A stretch of 14,098 nt of DNA from a bacterium (lineage in GTDB: Bacteria > Krumholzibacteriota > Krumholzibacteriia > LZORAL124-64-63): contig DAOVZQ010000010.1 of NCBI GenBank assembly GCA_030635025.1, positions 1 to 14,098 of the forward strand. Reading direction: 5' to 3'. Positions 1 to 5,919 of this stretch are shown piece after piece. The notes beneath the pieces are model-generated. The model saw only the letters and a program-made list of their open reading frames with translations, did no database searches and was not told where the DNA came from. The translations under genes and the position numbers were made by a program. Numbering within the stretch: the stretch's first letter is position 1; each line of letters starts with the position of its first letter.

Positions 1-481
1 AATAGGCCACCTCGGCCCCCGTCTCGGTCAGACCGGCGCCGAGATAGGTGGACACGGCCAAGGGGGCTTCGAGGAACGGAAAATGATGCGTGTGCAGCGG
101 AGCGTGTTTGCCGAACGGCAGGAAGAACTTGCCCAGCTTCAGCCCCAACCCGAACGGCATCGACGTCGACTCGATGTTGGCCTCCTCAACGCCGATGTCG
201 CAGGCCGACGCATCGTCTTCGTTGGGCAGGACGGCCAGGATGATATTCGCGGACCAGAAAGGATCCACGACCGCGGTGAAATGCAGCTCGGCCTCCTGGA
301 GCCGAACGGCGTTCACCTCGGCGTCGTCCCGCTCGCGCGAGGTCTCGGCCACGAACAGGCCGTTGACGCTGAACGCGGGATTCATGGCGTTGGACGCGCC
401 GGTGAGCGTGCCCGAGCCCAAAGTCGCCACAGGTGCCGACAGGATCGCGCAACATAGAAGGACAGTGATCAAGAATCGCAT
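1..481 (-). CDS. Outer-membrane porin/receptor-like protein, 5' part only
   Basis: This is the first 160 codons of a gene that runs off the left edge; it starts at ATG 481 with GGGAGG six bases upstream. Residues 1 to about 23 form a signal peptide (MRFLITVLLCCAILSAPVA). The mature part opens with NPAFSVNGLFVAET, then LQEAELHFTAVVDPFWSANI, then LGLKLGKFFLPFGKHAPLHTHHFPF. It continues LEAPLAVSTYLGAGLTETGAEVAY. These alternating amphipathic strands, and the phrase in which the protein keeps its 'FG' and a His-rich H-T-H-H turn, resemble the barrel proteins annotated as zinc-regulated TonB-dependent outer-membrane receptors or porins. Its likely role is outer-membrane transport, possibly of a metal; that is inference from family resemblance. 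No TonB plug is visible in the portion present. It lies 117 bp downstream of a small cysteine-containing membrane protein on the same strand, which fits a metal-handling pair. Confidence 0.75.
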   Translation of the reverse strand, partial: MRFLITVLLCCAILSAPVATLGSGTLTGASNAMNPAFSVNGLFVAETSRERDDAEVNAVRLQEAELHFTAVVDPFWSANIILAVLPNEDDASACDIGVEEANIESTSMPFGLGLKLGKFFLPFGKHAPLHTHHFPFLEAPLAVSTYLGAGLTETGAEVAY

Positions 482-557
482 TTGAACCTCCCGATCCGCA
501 ACGGCATGACTTCGTGGAAACGAAGCGCCGACTGCAGGTCATCGATGAACAGTGCAT

Positions 558-580
558 CCCGGTCCGAACTCGGGACCGGG
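558..580. other. Perfect 8-bp stem-loop between two minus-strand genes
   Basis: CCCGGTCC (558-565) and GGACCGGG (573-580) pair perfectly around a 7-base loop. The structure lies in the 117-bp spacer between the small membrane protein gene and the porin-like gene. On the minus-strand transcript no T-run follows it, so it is not a classic intrinsic terminator. It could act in mRNA processing, stability or attenuation. On the plus strand a T5 run starts 10 bases later (591), too far for a strong terminator. Confidence 0.55.
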
Positions 581-598
581 TAGACTCATCTTTTTGGA

Positions 599-922
599 TC
601 AGGCGGAAGCGGGAGGGGATCGCGCCGGAGACTCATGGATCTCGGCGCTGCAGACGCGGTCGACGACGAGCACGATCTCCCGCACTTGTCCTTGGGTGTG
701 CACGGACAGCGGGACGGTCTCGGGAGTGTCGGCGGAGATGTACGACAGATGGGAACAGATAAAACAGGTATTGGGATTGCCGGTCGTCCTGGCCGGACAA
801 TCGGGCTCAAGATACTCGTGAGCGACACGGTAGACATCCAACATTCCCAAGCCCAGAACAGCCTGGAATGCGAACACGGCCAGGAAACGGTGGTGGCGTC
901 GGAAGTATCTCGCAAGTTCCAT
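599..922 (-). CDS. Small membrane-anchored protein with a C-x10-C-x2-C-x-H cluster (DUF2946-like?)
   Basis: A 107-residue protein. ATG 922 is chosen over an in-frame TTG at 955 because it puts a basic stretch (RYFRRHHR, residues 5-12) directly before one hydrophobic helix (about 13-28), as a signal anchor would. No strong ribosome site is visible (only ACAAG upstream). After the helix come C42, C53, C56 and H58, with C91 and H96 nearer the end. The tail reads ESPARSPPASA. Small periplasmic proteins annotated DUF2946 and relatives, often beside outer-membrane metal receptors, have a cysteine cluster and a terminal RAPP-like tail; the resemblance here is by eye only. Metal binding is therefore inference. 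It is followed 117 bp downstream by the porin/receptor-like gene and preceded, 104 bp away, by the ATP-grasp gene, all on the minus strand. Confidence 0.65.
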   Translation of the reverse strand: MELARYFRRHHRFLAVFAFQAVLGLGMLDVYRVAHEYLEPDCPARTTGNPNTCFICSHLSYISADTPETVPLSVHTQGQVREIVLVVDRVCSAEIHESPARSPPASA

Positions 923-937
923 GATACTTGTAGAATG

Positions 938-969
938 GTATGCTTTTGCCGCCAAGGCAAGGGCAATAC
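938..969. promoter_or_regulatory. Imperfect inverted repeat upstream of the small membrane protein
   Basis: The core is TTGCC-N5-GGCAA (946-960). Flanks extend the symmetry: GTATGC (938-943) against GCAATAC (963-969). It sits 16 bases upstream of the ATG at 922, where a repressor operator would overlap the promoter or leader of the small membrane protein and porin-like genes. It does not match a Zur or Fur box that I can recall. A leader hairpin is an alternative reading. Confidence 0.35.
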
Positions 970-1026
970 GAAATCCGTCATAGCCCTATATCATGGGGTT
1001 ACGGTAGGTTTTAGGCGATATTGAGC

Positions 1027-2190
1027 CTATTCGACGAAGGCCGACCAATGCCTCGCGAGATCGGGCATCGGGTCGTCCCAACTGAAGAGGGTCCACTCTG
1101 CGCGCAGTTGATCGCCCAGCCATTCGCCCACTCCGAGTTCACCGCGCCGGATCAGCTTCAAACCCGCCGACACGTCTTCCATCAACACGGCCGAACAACG
1201 CCCAATCTGGTAGTGAGTGGTTTCGGAAACGTCTTCGCCCAGGGCGTCGTGATAGGACATGGCGATCACATCGACGCCACTGTTGGTGGCGAACTCGTTC
1301 ATGGCCCAGGGTCGCGTATTGACCTCGATGAGACGGAAGCGCCCATCGCGCGGATCCTGCTTGAACTCCACCGAGAAAATCCCCCGGTACGGTATGTCGG
1401 CAAAGAGAGTACGGATGCCATCGATGGCGCCGGCCACCTCATCCAAAGGCACGCTCCTCATATAGCTGCTGTCACCAAAATCCACCGGATACATTCGCTT
1501 CCGACGCCGAGCGAAGAACGCACGAATGTTCCCATCCCTATCCACGAACCCATCGACGAAATAATGCTGGTCGGCACCACCGGGCACGTATTCCTGCAGC
1601 AACACTTCCAGCCCCGCGTCGGCGACCCGGGTGTAGATGCGCCAGGCCTCCTCGAGAGAACCGACCCGATAGGCCTTTTGTCCAAAGTGTTGACGGAAGG
1701 CCTGGGAATCGCAGGGCTTGAGAAACCAGTCGCGCTTCTCCCCCGACATGGCCTCGCTCAGATCGCTCTGGGATGCGATGGGCCGCGTCATGGGCTGGTC
1801 GATATCGAGGCGCGTGAGGAGGGCGGACAGAGTCTGCTTGTCGGCGAGCTTGTCGTTAACCTCGGCGGTAGGCAAGCTGGTCAGGAAACGCTTGCCGGGC
1901 GGCGACGTGAACTTCGTAAGCGCGCTGGTCCAGTGATCGCTGCAAGGAATCAGGACGGCCTCGTCCAGCGGCAACGATGCGAGAATATCGTCGATGCAGG
2001 CGGGCGACGGAGAAAGGAGCGTTCCCTCTGGGAAACTACGGGCCCAGCGCGAGCGGCCCGAGAAGTCGGGGTGCTCGGAGATCAGGTACTGGGGGATGCC
2101 GGATCGACCCAGACTGCGGACAACGCCGAGGGCCGTTTTATAGCCGCCGAATATGACTGCGGGGATGGATGTTGACCCTGGATTGCTCAC
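1027..2190 (-). CDS. ATP-grasp carboxylate-amine ligase (COG3919-like)
   Basis: A 387-residue cytoplasmic enzyme starting at GTG 2190, with AAAGGAG about six bases upstream. The N-terminus (AVIFGGYKTALGVVRSLGRSG, residues 11-31) is the nucleotide-like fold that precedes ATP-grasp domains in the predicted carboligase family COG3919. The ATP-grasp fold runs from about 110 to 310. Visible landmarks are the lysine strand WFLKP, the adenine-hinge strand VLLQEYVPGG, and metal ligands E275 (FSVEF) and E289/N291 (LIEVNTRPW). These enzymes activate a carboxylate as acyl-phosphate and join it to an amine or thiol; D-aspartate ligase is a distant relative. The substrate here cannot be read from sequence, and such genes are often found in polysaccharide or cell-envelope clusters. 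It is the first gene of the minus-strand group at the left. Confidence 0.88.
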   Translation of the reverse strand: MSNPGSTSIPAVIFGGYKTALGVVRSLGRSGIPQYLISEHPDFSGRSRWARSFPEGTLLSPSPACIDDILASLPLDEAVLIPCSDHWTSALTKFTSPPGKRFLTSLPTAEVNDKLADKQTLSALLTRLDIDQPMTRPIASQSDLSEAMSGEKRDWFLKPCDSQAFRQHFGQKAYRVGSLEEAWRIYTRVADAGLEVLLQEYVPGGADQHYFVDGFVDRDGNIRAFFARRRKRMYPVDFGDSSYMRSVPLDEVAGAIDGIRTLFADIPYRGIFSVEFKQDPRDGRFRLIEVNTRPWAMNEFATNSGVDVIAMSYHDALGEDVSETTHYQIGRCSAVLMEDVSAGLKLIRRGELGVGEWLGDQLRAEWTLFSWDDPMPDLARHWSAFVE

Positions 2191-2316
2191 TGAGGCTCCT
2201 TTGCTTGGGGGGTCGTATACAGGGCAGTGTGGCGTAGGGGGTGGGGTGGAGCAAGGACAAGTTTGGGGGGAAGTTGGGATGGGGGGATGATTATTGAGCG
2301 GGCTGAGTGGGGCGGT

Positions 2317-2330
2317 TTTACACGTGTAAA
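2317..2330. promoter_or_regulatory. Perfect 14-bp palindrome, candidate operator
   Basis: TTTACACGTGTAAA is a perfect palindrome with a CACGTG centre. It lies in the divergent intergenic region about 24 bp upstream of a possible plus-strand -35 element, a position compatible with an activator or with a repressor acting on the leftward gene. The regulator is unknown; dimeric helix-turn-helix factors (for example LacI- or TetR-type) use sites of this kind. Confidence 0.45.
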
Positions 2331-2353
2331 GTGATGAGGTTGGGGTGATCGTA

Positions 2354-2383
2354 TTGACTTGGCTTGTTCGGTCGTGGTAGGTT
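2354..2383 (+). promoter_or_regulatory. Possible weak sigma-70 promoter upstream of the cassette
   Basis: TTGACT (2354-2359) and TAGGTT (2378-2383) are 18 bp apart. An alternative pair, TTGGGT (2384-2389) and TATATC (2407-2412) at 17 bp, is about equally good. Either would read into the lipoprotein gene, with a leader of over 140 bases. The matches are weak, so this is tentative. Confidence 0.25.
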
Positions 2384-2540
2384 TTGGGTTAGATTTTTGT
2401 TCGCGGTATATCTGATATCATTGCGGAACAAGATTGGCGATATCCGGGGACATTTGGGGACTTGCGAGTCAATTACGGTTGGCTCGTTGGGATATCATGG
2501 TGGCCTTTACAGGCAACCTGATATCACTGACAAGAGATAG

Positions 2541-3158
2541 TTAGGCTGAATAAAAAGGTGAATATGAAAACGTATATGAACAAACATGAATGCATAGTGT
2601 TGCTTATTTGTGCTCTGATAGCATCAATAGGCTGCTCTGGTGATAAAATTCCATTTGTGCCTTCTGATCCTCTGATGATCATGCCCGATGCCATGGATAA
2701 TGGTTTTGTTGGAACAGATTATAGTGTGACGATATCTGTGTCACAATATTCCACTCCAGTAGGCGAAGTGTCGATAAACAATGGGTCACTACCTCCCGGC
2801 TTAACCATCAGTCATAATAGCCACGATGATATAGCAACGATCACGGGAATTCCCCTAACGGAGGGGGTGTATTCATTTGATATATCTGTATGGTGCTATG
2901 GGACAAACAGTCCCGGGCAAACCGCAAGTAAGTCATATTCTATCGCGATACTGTCACAAATGTAATATTGGAGCGAATGAGTCTAATAGTTGGGAAATAG
3001 CATTACTGTAGAGACAGATTGTTGTGTTGGAGGTTAGGTCACTGTAGTCACCGAGGGCGGCAGCCAGCCTAACAAACGCTTGCATCCGATAGTCACGGCT
3101 GTCACGCTTCGTGCTGAAGCACGAACCGCGCCATCCGCGCCTACAGGTGAAGCCAACG
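2541..3158 (+). mobile_element. Candidate integron-type gene cassette
   Basis: The segment has the layout of an inserted gene cassette. It begins just after the G of GTTAGGC (2540-2546, fitting the core GTTRRRY), carries one AT-rich ORF starting 23 bases in, and ends at the G of AACGTT (3158) after an attC-like imperfect inverted repeat beginning GCCTAAC (3067-3073). No attC precedes the left boundary and no integrase gene is visible. It is therefore either part of an integrase-less attC cluster (CALIN), a lone cassette at a secondary G^TT site, or next to a degenerate attI. The ORF is distinctly AT-richer than the neighbouring genes. Confidence rests on the structural match, not on a covariance-model score. 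Confidence 0.6.
2564..2965 (+). CDS. Cassette-borne lipoprotein with putative Ig (He_PIG-like) domain
   Basis: A 133-residue protein. ATG 2564 is preferred to the GTG at 2558 because AAAGGTG (2554-2560) then serves as its ribosome site. The N-terminus MKTYMNKHECIVLLICALIASIGC is a basic region plus hydrophobic stretch ending in a lipobox-like IGC, so it is probably lipid-anchored (the -3 residue is Ser rather than Leu, a weak point). The rest is one beta-sandwich: NGSLPPGLTISHN, then IATITGIPLTEGVYSFDISV, which is the signature of putative Ig / dystroglycan-type (He_PIG) domains. Such domains bind or space surface structures; no enzymatic residue is seen. It is the only ORF between the two cassette-boundary signals. 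Its low GC and ATA, AAA and TAT codons are unlike the flanking genes and suggest acquisition from another genome. Confidence 0.8.
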   Translation: MKTYMNKHECIVLLICALIASIGCSGDKIPFVPSDPLMIMPDAMDNGFVGTDYSVTISVSQYSTPVGEVSINNGSLPPGLTISHNSHDDIATITGIPLTEGVYSFDISVWCYGTNSPGQTASKSYSIAILSQM

Positions 3159-3164
3159 TTCGTC
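3067..3164 (+). repeat. attC-like recombination site
   Basis: The left core GCCTAAC (3067-3073) fits RYYYAAC. The inner left box GCTTGCATCC (3078-3087) pairs with GGTGAAGC (3146-3153), leaving an unpaired G (3082), the position of the extrahelical base typical of attC. The right core is GTTCGTC (3158-3164): GTT is conserved but the last four bases only partly fit RRRY. Those bases belong to the downstream sequence in an integrated cassette. A central perfect stem TTCGTGCT/AGCACGAA (3108-3115, 3118-3125) with a GA loop would form the variable terminal structure. The length of about 98 bp is within the usual attC range. Confidence 0.65.
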
Positions 3165-3198
3165 GATCATATCAAAGTCTCGCCAATGGAGGAACGCA

Positions 3199-3783
3199 AT
3201 GTCGATATCCTGCAGGCGCCTCGGAATCGCGATGGTTCCTTTGGTTCTCGCTGTCGCTTCTTCTGGAGTGCTTGCTGAAGAGCAACCAGTTCTTCAGGTC
3301 GGATCTCGCGTCCGGATCACTCTCGTTGAGCCGAGATATGGGAGTATACTCGAGCCGAAGAGGATAAAAGGGAAACTTAGTTGTTTCACTGAATCGGATA
3401 TCACTCTGGAAACGTCAGCCGACGATCCGCCGACGGTGTACCCCTGGAATAATGTTGAAATGCTAGAGCGTAATATTCAGCGTGGCCGTCGCAATAGGGG
3501 AGCGTTAATTGGGCTGGCCGCAGGTGTAGCGACCGGCGCCGTGGTTGTATTGGTAGCTGCCGCCTCGCACGAGGATGATCCAAACAACTGGGAAATTGAT
3601 ATTCTCGATACAGAGGAAGTTGTGGCATTATCTGCGTTCTGTTTTGGCTCTGTTGGAGCTATAGTAGGTGCGCTGTTGGCACCTGGTGAGCGTTGGCAGC
3701 CTATTCAGACTGACAAATTGCAGGTGGGTATTGGCCAAGGTCAACATGGTGAGGGCCGGCTGTTCTGTGCGGTGCGGTTTTAG
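3199..3783 (+). CDS. Exported protein with two glycine-rich membrane-like segments, unknown function
   Basis: A 194-residue protein starting at ATG 3199 with GGAGGAA five bases upstream. The signal peptide is about residues 1-26 (LGIAMVPLVLAVASSGVLA, cut before EEQ). Next comes a small beta domain (VGSRVRITLVEP...KRIKGKLSCFTESDITLET...YPWNNVEMLERNIQRG). Then come two glycine/alanine-rich hydrophobic stretches (GALIGLAAGVATGAVVVLVAA, about 100-120; AFCFGSVGAIVGALLAPGERW, about 147-167) and a closing beta strand ending AVRF. Proteins of this layout (signal peptide, 'GSRVRVT' start, glycine zippers, 'PGERW', C-terminal strand) recur as hypotheticals in several diderm phyla, by recollection. A cell-envelope location is likely; function is unknown. 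It begins 41 bp after the attC-like site and is followed 25 bp after its stop by half of a second one, so it may itself be cassette cargo. Confidence 0.78.
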   Translation: MSISCRRLGIAMVPLVLAVASSGVLAEEQPVLQVGSRVRITLVEPRYGSILEPKRIKGKLSCFTESDITLETSADDPPTVYPWNNVEMLERNIQRGRRNRGALIGLAAGVATGAVVVLVAAASHEDDPNNWEIDILDTEEVVALSAFCFGSVGAIVGALLAPGERWQPIQTDKLQVGIGQGQHGEGRLFCAVRF

Positions 3784-3808
3784 CCACGGGAAGTAACAAT
3801 AGCGGGCC

Positions 3809-3830
3809 GCCTAACAAGATCTTGCACCAG
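3809..3830 (+). repeat. Truncated attC-like site (left half only)
   Basis: GCCTAACAA (3809-3817) followed by CTTGCACCAG (3821-3830) repeats the left half of the site at 3067, where GCCTAACAA is followed by CTTGCATCCG. No matching right half (GGTG..AAG..GTTRRRY) is found in the next 130 bases. It may mark the eroded end of a cassette array, cut off just before the promoter of the next gene. Confidence 0.45.
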
Positions 3831-3844
3831 CCCCCCACTCCAGG

Positions 3845-3874
3845 TTGTCACCACGCATCGACATGTGCTATGAT
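3845..3874 (+). promoter_or_regulatory. Sigma-70-type promoter for the FG-GAP gene pair
   Basis: TTGTCA (3845-3850) and TATGAT (3869-3874) are 18 bp apart. A TGC directly before the -10 makes it an extended -10 element. Transcription would begin around 3881, about 35 bases before ATG 3917. It is the best sigma-70 match found in the window. Confidence 0.5.
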
Positions 3875-3916
3875 CCCCACCAATGCCAGAATTGATATGA
3901 ATGAAGGGTGTTTCCC

Positions 3917-5917
3917 ATGTGCAATGTACAGGTTGCGTCCAAACGCACTCGGTCGGTACTTGTAGCCATCCTTCTGTTCGCCTTCGTGGCCCCCTCCCAC
4001 GCCTACCGCATTATCTACGCTCCCTGGGCCGAACAGAATCAATCCGATTTCGGGTCTTCCATGGAATGTGTAGGTGATGCCGCCTCCAATGGAGTCCTCG
4101 ATTTCGTAATAGGCGCCCGCAGCTACGATGATGGTGGCTTCAATACGGGCCGCGCGTATCTTTACCTGCCAACGACTGCCGGAGCGTTTCCCGATCCGGT
4201 GGTTCTGACCCATGCGGAGTCACCTAGCCTGTTCGGCAAAGACATTGCACCGGCCGGTGATGTGAACGATGACGGATTCGATGACTTCTTGATCACATCG
4301 GAGAATATCAGGGCGGTTCATCTCTTCCTAGGCGATGCCGACCCAGCCAGTATCACCAGGGTGGTCATCCCGTCGCCCGACGACGAGCGCTCCACGTCCG
4401 CCTATGGTGTTGGGGATGTCAACAACGACGGTTATGACGATTTTCTGGTCGGTGCGCTATGGGACAATGTCGCCTGGCTCTACTTCGGCGGTGATTCGGT
4501 CGATTCCACACCCGACATGACCATGAACGGATCTGGGGACTTTGGGTTTACCGTGGCCCCGTTGGGTGACATTAACAGCGACGGTTTCGCGGATTTCTCT
4601 ATCGGAGCCCCACATTTCCAGGTAGACGATATTACACCTGGAGCCGTCTTCTTCTATCTCGGCGGCTCCACACCGGATGCGGTGCCGGACTTCACGTTCC
4701 TCGGTACACAACATCAAGAAGGTTTTGGTCGCCCGATGAAACTGGGAGGCGACCTGAACGGTGATGGGCTCCGCGATCTCATTGTTGCCGCCCCGTACTA
4801 TGATGACCTTGTCGATGCATCTGGTCGTTTGGATATTCTCTATCTCGACGCAACGGTTGGAGCTGTTCGCGGCACTTCTATCTATGGCATCAACGAGCAT
4901 GAGATCTGGCATTTCGATTCTGACGCCGACATAGACCTGGACGGGATCCCTGATCTCGTCATGGCGCCCGATTGGTACTCAAGCGAAGCCCCTCTCAGCA
5001 TGTTCTCGGGGGCCACACTCGGTACCAAGACCTCGGTGAACACAGGCGAGGCCGACTGGCGTGACTATATCTCTGCCACAGCGCTTACATCCGTCGGCGA
5101 CGTCAACGGCGACGGATATCGCGAGCTACTCATCGGAAACACCGCGGACTATTCCCACGGGTGGGGCGGGCGAGCTGCGCTGTTGGCGGGCGGCCACCGT
5201 GTATATCCCCGGTTCCGTGTGGAAAGCACGACCGTCGGGTCGGACTCGCCGATAGAACTGATACTCTACGCATCGCTCGATACTACCGATCCCACAGCAA
5301 CGGCCACCCTGTCGGCTCTTGACTTGAGCCTGTCGTACGACTTGTCGCTCGTGACCTTCCTGGGGGCCGAGCCGTTTGACTCGGCCGGCACTTGGCTCCA
5401 TAACGACGCCGTTCACGGAAATGAAATCCAGATCGCGATGGCGGCCGAAGAGGCTTTCGTGATTGGGGTGAGCGAGCAACCCTTTATCAGGTTACGATTC
5501 CAGACGGGAACCATCGCAGGGCAGACTGAGATCCTCCTGGATTCACTCGAGGCCCATGCTTCGATCGATCTTCCCCTCTGGCCCCAGTTCAAACCTGGGA
5601 TCCTGACCGTGACGGCTCCCACACCGGCACCTCCTCCGGCTCTTATGGCGTCCGTAAACGTATATCCCAATCCCTTCAATCCCCGAACGACAATCGAGTG
5701 GGTTAGCCCCACGACGGGACCGACCACGCTTCAGATATTCGATGCTCGTGGAAGACGAGTATGGGCTCATGTTGCACCAGATGCGACCGCTGGACGCAAC
5801 ACCATTCAATGGACCGCGGTTGACGACCTTGGATATCCGGCTGCTGCCGGCACCTATATACTCGATGTTCATGGCGACACCTGGTACACACGTACTCGGT
5901 TGACCCTGGTGAGGTGA
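3917..5917 (+). CDS. Secreted FG-GAP propeller protein with cohesin-like and PNPFNP sorting domains
   Basis: A 666-residue protein. ATG 3917 is preferred over the upstream GTG at 3908 because AAGGGTG overlaps that GTG and serves as ribosome site. Residues 1-29 are a signal peptide ending PSHA. From about 45 to 425 there are seven FG-GAP/integrin-alpha-type blades; most carry the calcium loop D-x-N-x-D-G-x-x-D (GDVNDDGFDDFLI, GDVNNDGYDDFLVG, GDINSDGFADFSIG, GDLNGDGLRDLIV, GDVNGDGYRELLIG). Residues about 432-560 form a beta domain of cohesin-like layout (ALDLSLSYDLSLVTFLGAE...PFIRLRFQTG...TEILLDS). The C-terminus (about 575-666) starts VYPNPFNPRTTIEW and ends LTLVR, the sorting-type beta sandwich that directs proteins through type IX-like secretion or to the surface. 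Its role is probably surface adhesion or scaffolding; the ligand is unknown. The stop is followed 2 bases later by the next gene's ATG. Confidence 0.88.
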   Translation: MCNVQVASKRTRSVLVAILLFAFVAPSHAYRIIYAPWAEQNQSDFGSSMECVGDAASNGVLDFVIGARSYDDGGFNTGRAYLYLPTTAGAFPDPVVLTHAESPSLFGKDIAPAGDVNDDGFDDFLITSENIRAVHLFLGDADPASITRVVIPSPDDERSTSAYGVGDVNNDGYDDFLVGALWDNVAWLYFGGDSVDSTPDMTMNGSGDFGFTVAPLGDINSDGFADFSIGAPHFQVDDITPGAVFFYLGGSTPDAVPDFTFLGTQHQEGFGRPMKLGGDLNGDGLRDLIVAAPYYDDLVDASGRLDILYLDATVGAVRGTSIYGINEHEIWHFDSDADIDLDGIPDLVMAPDWYSSEAPLSMFSGATLGTKTSVNTGEADWRDYISATALTSVGDVNGDGYRELLIGNTADYSHGWGGRAALLAGGHRVYPRFRVESTTVGSDSPIELILYASLDTTDPTATATLSALDLSLSYDLSLVTFLGAEPFDSAGTWLHNDAVHGNEIQIAMAAEEAFVIGVSEQPFIRLRFQTGTIAGQTEILLDSLEAHASIDLPLWPQFKPGILTVTAPTPAPPPALMASVNVYPNPFNPRTTIEWVSPTTGPTTLQIFDARGRRVWAHVAPDATAGRNTIQWTAVDDLGYPAAAGTYILDVHGDTWYTRTRLTLVR

Positions 5918-5919
5918 TT

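Larger units (their letters stand above)
2191..2540. other. Divergent intergenic region with a G-rich half and GATATC cluster
   Basis: Between the leftward ATP-grasp gene and the rightward lipoprotein gene there is no plausible gene. Positions 2210-2320 are heavily G-skewed on the plus strand, with several runs of four to six Gs. Positions 2340-2540 are AT-richer and hold a possible promoter. They also hold four GATATC hexamers (2414, 2439, 2491, 2520), two of them within the 8-bp palindrome TGATATCA (2413-2420, 2519-2526), and a short direct repeat GGGGAC (2446 and 2456). The GTG start and ribosome site of the ATP-grasp gene lie at the left edge, and the cassette boundary (G^TTAGGC) at the right edge. 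Confidence 0.6.

Noticed and set aside
90..485. Plus-strand ORFs at 83-485
   Set aside because: The minus frame from ATG 481 gives a signal peptide and beta-barrel-like strands with a good ribosome site; the plus frames do not.
1021..2175. Long plus-strand ORF of 384 codons opposite the ATP-grasp gene
   Set aside because: It is the exact antisense of a gene with clear ATP-grasp motifs, start and ribosome site; its translation is rich in Arg/Gly/His with no recognisable domain.
3080..3367. Plus-strand ORF overlapping the attC-like site and the 5' end of the 3199 gene
   Set aside because: No ribosome site, no domain, and it overlaps a gene with a clear signal peptide and start.
3675..3689. 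TGGCACCTGGTGAGC as a sigma-54 promoter
   Set aside because: The spacing is right but the -12 half lacks TTGC and it lies inside a coding region.
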